Part shown: one piece after another, positions 1 to 4,935 of the stretch
Layout: the number at the start of each line of letters is the position of its first letter
How positions within the stretch are numbered: the first letter of the stretch is position 1
From: JBBAEA01 sp041656175
Lineage (GTDB): Bacteria; Myxococcota_A; Bradymonadia; UBA4248
Length of the DNA: 9,998 bases
Assembly (NCBI GenBank): GCA_041656175.1
Contig: JBBAEA010000125.1
Location: 1-9,998, forward strand
Direction of reading: 5' to 3'
Program-made: the position numbers and the translations under genes
The notes under the pieces: generated by a model
What the model saw: only the letters and a program-made list of their open reading frames with translations
What the model was told of the DNA's origin: nothing
Database searches by the model: none

Positions 1-380
1 TCTGATTTATTTTTGGGGCTCCGCCCCAAACCCCGCTAAGGGGCCGAAACGAGTAAAACTAAGTGTTTTACGAGTTGATGGCCCGCTTTCGCAGTGAGCA
101 TGTCCAAGCCAAGCTCGCTTGAGCTTGTGACATGCGAACAAGAAAAAAAACCGTAGGTTTTTCATGAGACTAGATTTGCGCAATCGAACGCAAGCCTGCG
201 TGAGTGCAGCGCAAATCGTAGTCGGAATTGTGGAACTGAGCCCTTAGAACCCGTTTTTGTGTGTAGGGTTTTGATTTTATTGACTTTTATTTTGAAGACT
301 CAACTGAATCTCTTAAGTTTCATTAGCTACTTTTTGACCGTTTTCGCATTAATCAGAGCTTCCTTAAGAAAACTCTGATT
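1..380 (-). repeat. Dispersed intergenic element, copy A, interrupted by the branched structure
   Basis: Read on the minus strand this block carries the element's landmarks in order: AAGGAAGCTCT near 358-368, AAAATAAAAGTCAATAAAATC near 272-292, CTACACACAAAAACGGG near 252-268, CTAAGGG, then a GGGGCGGAGCCCC hairpin (15-27) and AAATCAGA at 1-8. Compared with copies B (2893-3077) and C (7345-7516) it has about 190 extra bases between the CTAAGG and CCTTAG arms. It lies downstream of buk in the same orientation as buk. Homology was judged by eye. Confidence 0.6.
36..247. ncRNA. Multi-branched inverted-repeat structure, possible structured RNA or non-autonomous element
   Basis: Seen in the sequence: an outer helix CTAAGG 36-41 / CCTTAG 242-247 encloses a series of separate hairpins. 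These are GGCC 42-45 / GGCC 80-83 enclosing GTAAAAC 53-59 / GTTTTAC 65-71; GCATGTC 98-104 / GACATGC 129-135 enclosing AAGCTC 111-116 / GAGCTT 121-126; AAAAACC 146-152 / GGTTTTT 156-162; and GACTA plus GATTTGCGC 168-181 with GCGCAAATC plus TAGTC 209-223, enclosing ACGCA 188-192 / TGCGT 197-201. The helices are mutually compatible and give a cloverleaf-like fold of about 212 nt. I see no open frame of note and recognise no known RNA family. It sits inside one copy of a dispersed intergenic element, whose other copies carry only a short hairpin or spacer here. Whether it is transcribed, and from which strand, is unknown. Confidence 0.45.
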
Positions 381-383
381 AAT
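348..383. repeat. Inverted repeat downstream of buk
   Basis: ATTAATCAGAG at 348-358 pairs perfectly (11 bp) with CTCTGATTAAT at 373-383 around a 14-base loop. No T-run follows on either strand, so it is not a textbook terminator. It overlaps the gene-proximal end of dispersed element copy A. Confidence 0.6.
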
Positions 384-419
384 GTAAAAATAACCCCAAA
401 AATCGGCTGAAGCAATCGT

Positions 420-444
420 AGGGGCAGCTTTCAAAGCTGCCCCT
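420..444 (-). terminator. Perfect palindromic hairpin 25 bases beyond the buk stop
   Basis: AGGGGCAGCTT pairs with AAGCTGCCCCT around a three-base loop, starting 25 bases past the buk stop codon. It is GC-rich and the natural candidate for ending or protecting the 3' end of the ptb-buk transcript. No immediate U-tract follows on the minus strand; the first T-run (ATTTTTGG) comes about 17 bases later. It could therefore be a 3'-end stabilising or Rho-associated hairpin rather than an intrinsic terminator. Confidence 0.45.
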
Positions 445-468
445 GAGCAATGCAAAATCCGTCAAAAA

Positions 469-1515
469 TCAGAGCACCCGTAAACATCCTAGCGCCAAAC
501 TTCGCATCTCATTTTCACCAGGATAAACAGCAATTTCGCTAATAAAACGCGTCATTTCGCTGATTTGTTCGACTAAAATCTTATCATTAGCCAAACCACC
601 CGTAAGTAGTATGGCGTCGACTTTACCGTGTAAAACCGCTGCACAAGCCCCGATTTCTTTCGCAATTTGATAAGCCATCGCCGAGAGAACAAGCGAAACT
701 TGTGCATCCCCGCTCGCTTCGCGCTCGCGCAAAGCGCGTACATCATCGGTGCCAAAATAACTCATCAAGCCAGAATAGCGCGTCATGCGCTTGCGAAGTG
801 AAGCAAAGCCCTCGGAATGCAATTCTTCGCAAATCTGCACCACGCTTACTGTTGGTAAGCCCCCAGGACGGTTTGGCGACATGGGACCCTCGCCCATAAA
901 GCCGTTGTTTACCTCGACGACCTTACCGCGATCATGCGCCCCCACCGTGATACCCCCACCCATATGCGCCACAATAAGGCGCAAGTCTTCATAGTCTCTC
1001 CCCAAACTCGCCGCATGCAAGCGCGCAACCGCTTTGTGGTTTAGCGCATGAAATATAGAACTGCGCTCGATCAAGGCGCTACCCGAAATGCGCGCCACAT
1101 CCGAGAGTTCATCGACAATAACAGGATCGACTATGTAACAACGAACCCCCAGCGAGCGCGCGATCTGCAAACCCAAAATCGCACTCACGTTCGACGCATG
1201 CTCCCCGTACTTAGCACTCGCAAGATCCGCTACCATCGCATCGGTGACCTCGTAGCAACCGCTGGCCATAGGCGCCAGCAAACCACCACGCGCTACAACA
1301 GCATCAATCCCCCGAACATCATAAGACTCACTCTCTAAATACTCATAAACCACAGACCGACGAAACGCCGTACTCGATTCAATATCGGCGCGCTCCGAAA
1401 TACTCGCCTCGTGAACGATATTTTTACAAAACAACTCACACTCACCGCGGTAAACCGCAACCTTACTTGATGTAGAACCGAGATTGAGAACCAAAACTTC
1501 GTAAGCCTTTACCAT
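469..1515 (-). CDS. buk: Butyrate kinase (acetate/propionate/butyrate kinase superfamily)
   Basis: Transfers the phosphate of butyryl-phosphate (or a related branched or short acyl-phosphate) to ADP, giving the free acid and ATP in the cytoplasm; the reaction is reversible. The 348-residue length fits the roughly 355-residue butyrate kinase family rather than the longer acetate kinases. ASKHA-fold motifs are visible: the N-terminal phosphate loop NLGSTSSKVAVY at 11-22, ARGG at 75-78, HALNHKAVAR at 156-165, HMGGGITVGAH at 184-194, GPMSPNRPGGLP at 210-221, TGGLA at 305-309 and PGENEMRSLALG at 332-343. The start is the ATG at 1515; its Shine-Dalgarno is weak, which fits translation coupled to ptb, whose stop is 24 bases upstream. 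The ptb neighbour makes the butyrate/acyl-phosphate role much more likely than acetate kinase. Chain-length preference cannot be read from the sequence. Confidence 0.93.
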   Translation of the reverse strand: MVKAYEVLVLNLGSTSSKVAVYRGECELFCKNIVHEASISERADIESSTAFRRSVVYEYLESESYDVRGIDAVVARGGLLAPMASGCYEVTDAMVADLASAKYGEHASNVSAILGLQIARSLGVRCYIVDPVIVDELSDVARISGSALIERSSIFHALNHKAVARLHAASLGRDYEDLRLIVAHMGGGITVGAHDRGKVVEVNNGFMGEGPMSPNRPGGLPTVSVVQICEELHSEGFASLRKRMTRYSGLMSYFGTDDVRALREREASGDAQVSLVLSAMAYQIAKEIGACAAVLHGKVDAILLTGGLANDKILVEQISEMTRFISEIAVYPGENEMRSLALGCLRVL

Positions 1516-1539
1516 ATTATTGCCGAATTTTATTTATCT

Positions 1540-2430
1540 TTATTTAAAATGTGCAGCACAAGCGCCCACAACAAGCGAGCGATACTTCGTTTGCACGCTA
1601 TCGGCTCGCGAACTTAGAACCACAGGCACTTTCGCGCCAACAACGACACCCGCCACCTCACAACCCGACAATAGCGACAACGACTTGTACAGCACATTAC
1701 CCGCTTCGATATTGGGCATGAGTAAAATGTTGCACTTCCCCGCCGCGGGGTCCGTAATGCCCTTCTGCTTGGCCAAGTCGGCGTCCAAAGCGCCATCAAG
1801 CGCAAGTGGCCCGCTCACCACACTCTCCCCCCAATCCATCTGCGACAACGCAAGCGCATCAAGCGTCGCTGGCATACGCGGCGTAGCTTTCTCAAACGCA
1901 CAGATGCAGCCAACCACCGCACGCCCAAACCCCAACTGGCGCCCAAAAGCAACGGCGTTCTTAATAATGGCCACCTTCTGCTCCAAATTCGGCAAAATAT
2001 TGAGCGCCGCATCGCTGAGCAAAAGCATTTCGCCCTTTTCCCGCAACCGAAGCACTGCCACATGCGACAAAAATCCCACCCCGCGTATCCCGTTTTCGCG
2101 CTTCAAAACCTCGCTCAAAAGCTGCGCAGTCGTCACTCGCCCTTTCATCAACATTCGCGCGTCACCCGCCCGCACCGACGCGACCGCCCGCGCCACACAC
2201 TCATCCCCACCGTCGACTATTTCGCACTCGCCCGCAAGCCCTAGCCTTCCCCAATACGCCTCGACCCTCTCACGATCGCCAAAAAACACAGGCTCGACTA
2301 TCCCCCGACTACTCGCCACAGCCACCGCTTCCAAAACGTCTTCGCCATCCGCACACACAACGGCTGTTCGCACTTTCGCCCCCCGCACCCGCGCTTCCAA
2401 ATCGTCAAATCCCAACATTCCTTCCAACAT
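1540..2430 (-). CDS. ptb: Phosphate butyryltransferase (phosphotransacetylase family)
   Basis: Converts butyryl-CoA (or another acyl-CoA) plus phosphate to the acyl-phosphate plus CoA, supplying the substrate for the kinase encoded 24 bases downstream. The 296-residue product matches the roughly 300-residue Ptb family. Motifs include LMKGRVTT at 94-101, DAALNILPNLEQK at 130-142, SGPLALDGAL at 196-205, PNIEAGNVLYKSL at 229-241 and GAKVPVVLSSRADS at 255-268. The start is placed at the ATG at 2430 because GGAGGG lies about 8 bases upstream. An in-frame TTG at 2445 would add five residues (EGVF region) but would place that ribosome site inside the gene. A small Tat-signal ORF ends 21 bases upstream on the same strand, so all three may be one operon. 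Discrimination from Pta rests on length, motifs and the buk partner. Confidence 0.93.
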   Translation of the reverse strand: MLEGMLGFDDLEARVRGAKVRTAVVCADGEDVLEAVAVASSRGIVEPVFFGDRERVEAYWGRLGLAGECEIVDGGDECVARAVASVRAGDARMLMKGRVTTAQLLSEVLKRENGIRGVGFLSHVAVLRLREKGEMLLLSDAALNILPNLEQKVAIIKNAVAFGRQLGFGRAVVGCICAFEKATPRMPATLDALALSQMDWGESVVSGPLALDGALDADLAKQKGITDPAAGKCNILLMPNIEAGNVLYKSLSLLSGCEVAGVVVGAKVPVVLSSRADSVQTKYRSLVVGACAAHFK

Positions 2431-2451
2431 GAACACGCCCTCCAAAAATAC

Positions 2452-2637
2452 TCACCAGCCGCCTCGCCTTCCCAAAACCGAGCCGCCGCACCCGCAAGAC
2501 ACTCCGTCCGACCCCCGCAATCGCAACGCGCGCCCGCATACCTCCAAACCGCCGCCCACTCGCCCACGCACGCGCCGCCCTCCAAATGCCAACCCCAAAA
2601 CCAATATTGTCCCTTGCAAAAAAACTCGCCGATTCAC
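2452..2637 (-). CDS. Small ORF with Tat-like signal peptide (hypothetical)
   Basis: A 61-residue frame opens with GTG at 2637, preceded by a strong GGAGG (2643-2647) with a 5-base spacer. The N-terminus MNRRVFLQG is a near-ideal twin-arginine (Tat) export motif and is followed by the hydrophobic stretch TILVLGLAFGG. The rest (about residues 21-61) is Arg/Gly-rich with four cysteines, including a CGCGG cluster, and matches no family I recognise. It ends 21 bases before the ptb start, like the 24-base ptb-buk gap, which supports an operon. The low-complexity C-terminus may mean it is a small exported or membrane-anchored protein, or the start of a longer gene broken by a frameshift. A minus-strand frame offset by one continues across ptb's start. 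Biased base composition could also create it by chance. Confidence 0.4.
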   Translation of the reverse strand: MNRRVFLQGTILVLGLAFGGRRVRGRVGGGLEVCGRALRLRGSDGVSCGCGGSVLGRRGGW

Positions 2638-2736
2638 TACAACCTCCAAATAATTCGCCCCCCAAACTACACATGCTAACGCGCATAAGCGCCGCATACA
2701 AGAGAGTTAACACAGAGCTCTGCATATTCCTTTTTT

Positions 2737-2755
2737 GGGGGGTTAAGCCCCCCCC
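2737..2755. repeat. G6/C8 hairpin in the divergent intergenic region
   Basis: GGGGGG 2737-2742, spacer TTAAG, then C-run 2748-2755. The T-run lies 5' of the stem on the plus strand (2731-2736), the wrong side for an intrinsic terminator in either direction. Confidence 0.5.
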
Positions 2756-2758
2756 TAC

Positions 2759-2875
2759 GCGCAAGCTTCCTTCAGTATTCGCTAAGTTCCGCATTATTTT
2801 GTGCGGTGTTTGCGCTGATCGCTTAACCACCGCACAAAATGCGTCACTAAGCGACTTCTTCAGGTGATCTTGCGC
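2759..2875. mobile_element. MITE-like 117-bp imperfect inverted repeat flanked by TAC
   Basis: Left arm 2759-2808 and right arm 2828-2875 are imperfect reverse complements over about 48-50 bases. They have perfect 7-bp ends (GCGCAAG / CTTGCGC) and a strong inner match (TTTTGTGCGGTG / CACCGCACAAAA), separated by a 19-base loop. The triplet TAC directly abuts both ends (2756-2758 and 2876-2878), as a 3-bp target-site duplication would. No protein is encoded. It resembles a miniature inverted-repeat element or a large cruciform; mobility is inferred from this single copy. Confidence 0.45.
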
Positions 2876-2892
2876 TACCCCCCTAGAGCTAC

Positions 2893-3077
2893 TCTAATCT
2901 ATGGGAATACTCTATGGGACTACCGCCCCAAACTCCGGTTAAGGACATGCGCCCGTGAAACCCGATTTTGCGTGTAGAATATTGATTTTATTGACTTTTT
3001 TGAAGACACACCTAACTTTCGTTGTTTTTCTCTAGCTACTTTTTCACGAGTTTTACATTGTTCAGAGTCTTCCTAAC
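2893..3077 (-). repeat. Dispersed intergenic element, copy B
   Basis: On the plus strand it reads CTCTATGGGACTACCGCCCC, then CGTGTAGAATATTGATTTTA (about 2970-2989), GACTTTTTTGAAGACAC, CTAGCTACTTTTTCACGAG and TTCAGAGTCTTCCTAA. These match copy A in the same order and spacing, and copy C in reverse complement. A second degenerate copy of the final segment (AATCAGGGCTTCTTTTTAAG) follows at 3121-3140, so the tail is duplicated here. Unlike the other copies it lies upstream, not downstream, of its nearest gene. Confidence 0.55.
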
Positions 3078-3150
3078 TCTCTTTACTGTCATCTGCTCCA
3101 TTTATAACTAATTTTTCACGAATCAGGGCTTCTTTTTAAGAATATTGTTT

Positions 3151-3235
3151 GATGGCAATTTCTGCCATCATGAAGCTAGCGCTCTCTTGCAAAAGGAGCT
3201 ACTTTGGCTATTGTGCGCTGAGGTGATCAGCTTCA
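3151..3235 (+). promoter_or_regulatory. Structured leader before the first lipoprotein gene
   Basis: Two stems lie just ahead of the ribosome-binding site. GATGGCA 3151-3157 pairs with TGCCATC 3163-3169. TGAAGCTAGCGC 3171-3182 pairs with GCGCT 3215-3219 and AGCTTCA 3229-3235. The Shine-Dalgarno GGGGAG (3241-3246) begins six bases after the second stem. The second lipoprotein gene has a related leader segment with its own hairpin (AAGCGC 4853-4858 / GCGCTT 4863-4868). A role in translation or as an operator is inference. Confidence 0.35.
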
Positions 3236-3252
3236 TTTTTGGGGAGCAGTAC

Positions 3253-4140
3253 ATGGCATTTACAGAACACGGCATGCGTATAAAACAGCTTTTTTTCATC
3301 ACCGCGATAGGCTTTGCGCTTAGTATAGCGTCTTGCGCTTGGGACGAAAATCTTGGCACGTACACAGGGGATCGCTGCCCGCCTAAAGACAAAGTTAATG
3401 CAAATGTTCTCAGTAATTCAGCTGATTACAACAAAAACGTCCAACGCTGTGCTGAACACCTAAAATGTGTACCCATCAAAGGACAAAACAATGCTTTTGA
3501 ATGTAAGTCTGGGGGTGGATGTGATGAGGGCATTTGCCAGCTAACAGCGCCAACTTGTGAAAACACGCCTATAGCCTGCGGCACTGCCTGCAAAAACTGT
3601 ACGGAGAATGCGATAGTGGACGATGCACACTGTAAAGGTGAATCGTGTTTTGTAAAAGAGTGTATTAAGTATTACCACCCCGAAATCAAGGATGGCCATA
3701 TAGTTTGCGTTCCCAACTCGCCTATCACATGCGCGCCAACTAAAATCAAAGAAAGTAATAACACACCCCAGAGAGCTGAGGATTGCACAGCACTCCCCAA
3801 TGCCAAAAGCAGCCATTGCGATGCAGATGGTTACTGCGTTATTACGGAATGTAATGTTGGCTACAAACGCATTCAAGTAAAAGGCGGAAACGATAGATGC
3901 GAATTGTCCGAGTTTAACTGTAAGAATGGCGACAAAGTTATTAATTGTTACGATAAAATTGAAAATTCCGTCCTAACAACGTGTGAAGAAGGAAAATGCA
4001 TAGTCAAAGAGTGTGCGCCTGGTTACCATATTAGTAATGATGCTAAATCTTGTGTAGAGAATACAAAATCGGCATGCGGGTTGCCAGATAGTAATGCTAC
4101 TGTAAGTTGTAAAGACCGATGTCGGCTAGGCATTTGTTAG
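3253..4140 (+). CDS. Cys-rich lipoprotein, short paralogue, truncated by TAG
   Basis: Function unknown; probably an exported, membrane-anchored, disulphide-rich surface or periplasmic protein. The start is the ATG at 3253, with GGGGAG 6 bases upstream; an upstream TTG at 3145 would put an unlikely 36-residue extension before the signal peptide. Residues 9-27 form a lipoprotein signal (RIKQLFF, then a hydrophobic run) ending in lipobox IAS-C28. The start-proximal motif LGTYTG..CPP is shared with the paralogue at 4936. About residues 100-290 contain three related Cys modules with signature C-x-V/I-x-E-C-x-x-[G/Y]-Y (ECIKYYHP 136-143, ECNVGY 199-204, ECAPGYH 253-259). The frame stops after residue 295 at TAG 4138-4140, where the paralogue has TGG. 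In-frame coding-like sequence continues for 100 more codons to a TAA at 4441, so this may be a recent nonsense mutant, an assembly error or readthrough. Compared with the paralogue it lacks about 408 residues of CIDP repeats after FECK. Confidence 0.75.
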   Translation: MAFTEHGMRIKQLFFITAIGFALSIASCAWDENLGTYTGDRCPPKDKVNANVLSNSADYNKNVQRCAEHLKCVPIKGQNNAFECKSGGGCDEGICQLTAPTCENTPIACGTACKNCTENAIVDDAHCKGESCFVKECIKYYHPEIKDGHIVCVPNSPITCAPTKIKESNNTPQRAEDCTALPNAKSSHCDADGYCVITECNVGYKRIQVKGGNDRCELSEFNCKNGDKVINCYDKIENSVLTTCEEGKCIVKECAPGYHISNDAKSCVENTKSACGLPDSNATVSCKDRCRLGIC

Positions 4141-4443
4141 TGGTATAAAGACAAGTATACAATTTATTGCGGTGAAGGTAAAGAAAAAGAAGAAATTGCT
4201 TGTTCCATAGTAGATATTAACTTCAGGACATGTGTGCTAAACGATTCCGTAAAACTTAAATACCTCTGTGGGCAGATTTGCAAAGGTACAAACGAAATGC
4301 AAAGGTTCTGCAATGGCAAATGCCTCTACCTCATTAACGGCACCGATTGCGATGATTGTGGCGATTGTACTAGCGGCCAAACCTGCTACAAGGACAGCAT
4401 TGGCAAACCACAGTGCCGCAACACCCTGCAACCGCAAGCCTAA
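4141..4443 (+). pseudogene. In-frame 3' continuation of the lipoprotein gene after the amber codon
   Basis: Beginning right after the TAG, in the same frame and with no other stop, 100 codons encode the expected C-terminal domain. Conserved pieces include GKCLYLINGTDC, CTSGQTCYKD and QCRNTLQP, nearly identical to the end of the paralogue at 7218-7341. The cysteine pattern is preserved (IYCGEG, RTC, YLCGQIC, FCNGKC). No convincing ribosome-binding site or start at its beginning was seen, so independent translation is unlikely. Preservation of frame and cysteines points to a very recent stop, to TAG readthrough, or to a sequencing error. Confidence 0.7.
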
Positions 4444-4544
4444 AAAGCACTATCAATGCAAAAACAGTCAAAAGCAGCTGGAGAAAATATCAATATTAAG
4501 ACGAGTATTCAAAATAAAGTCAGTAAAATCAATATTTTAAACAG
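4444..4544 (+). repeat. Dispersed intergenic element, partial copy D
   Basis: Begins at the lipoprotein stop codon: CTAAAAAGCACT, ATGCAAAAACAG, TTCAAAATAAAGTCAGTAAAATC and AATATTTTAAAC match the gene-proximal half of copy C in order. The distal GGGGC hairpin part is missing; the tandem array begins shortly after. Confidence 0.5.
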
Positions 4545-4575
4545 AATCTTACAAATTCGACTTGATTTGTTATAG

Positions 4576-4758
4576 CCTTTTCGTGAATTTCGTGTTTTTC
4601 GTGCTAAAAACTTTTCGTGGTAAAAAAGCCTTTTGTGGTAAAAAGTTTTTAGTGTTTTTCGTGGTAAAAAGCTTTTCGAGCCTTTCGTGTTTTTCGTGGT
4701 AAAAAAGCTTTTTGTGACTTTCGTGTTTTTCGTGGTAAAAAAGCTTTTTGTGGTAAAA
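4576..4758 (+). repeat. Tandem/interspersed array of TTTCGTGTTTTTCGTGGT units
   Basis: Four copies of a unit close to TTTCGTGTTTTTCGTGGT followed by AAAAAAGC start at 4588, 4648, 4683 and 4719. The last three are spaced 35-36 bp apart. Shorter fragments (CTTTTCGTGGTAAAAAAGCC, CTTTTGTGGTAAAA) fill the gaps. The sequence is AT-rich, non-coding and lies between the two lipoprotein genes, about 180 bases before the second start. Similar TTTCGTG-type repeats are, from memory, widespread in intergenic DNA of diverse bacteria. Confidence 0.8.
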
Positions 4759-4767
4759 TTTAAGACG

Positions 4768-4796
4768 TTATTGATGGAAAAATAGGGTGTTATAAA
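4768..4796 (+). promoter_or_regulatory. Weak candidate promoter for the long lipoprotein gene
   Basis: TATAAA at 4791-4796 resembles a -10 box, with TTATTG (4768-4773) 17 bases upstream as a poor -35. It directly follows the tandem array and is the best match I can see between the array and the start at 4936. The evidence is weak. Confidence 0.22.
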
Positions 4797-4935
4797 GTTT
4801 AGACTGCCATCTTCCCTTCCTACGTGGATCGCAGCCCCCGTAACTAAAGCATAAGCGCCTAAGCGCTTGCAAATTCATCAAATATCGCTACACTGTGCGC
4901 GGACGGCTAGCGTCTCACGTAAAGAGGGAGTTTGT

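Noticed and set aside
1520..2653. Long plus-strand frame of 377 codons opposite ptb
   Set aside because: It is the antisense shadow of ptb: Pro/Thr/Ser-rich, no domain, no ribosome site, while the minus strand has a full Ptb family match.
2405..2830. Minus-strand frame of 141 codons overlapping the ptb start
   Set aside because: It runs through the MITE-like repeat and into ptb, has Arg/Gly/Ser-rich composition and no start signal; at most it marks a possible frameshift partner of the Tat ORF.
3145..3252. Upstream TTG start for the short lipoprotein
   Set aside because: It would bury the lipoprotein signal behind 36 residues; ATG at 3253 has a good ribosome site and places the lipobox Cys at 28, as in the paralogue.
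4576..4758. CRISPR array
   Set aside because: Repeats are 18-26 bp with short AT-rich, repeat-like gaps instead of unique 30-40 bp spacers, and no cas genes are in view.
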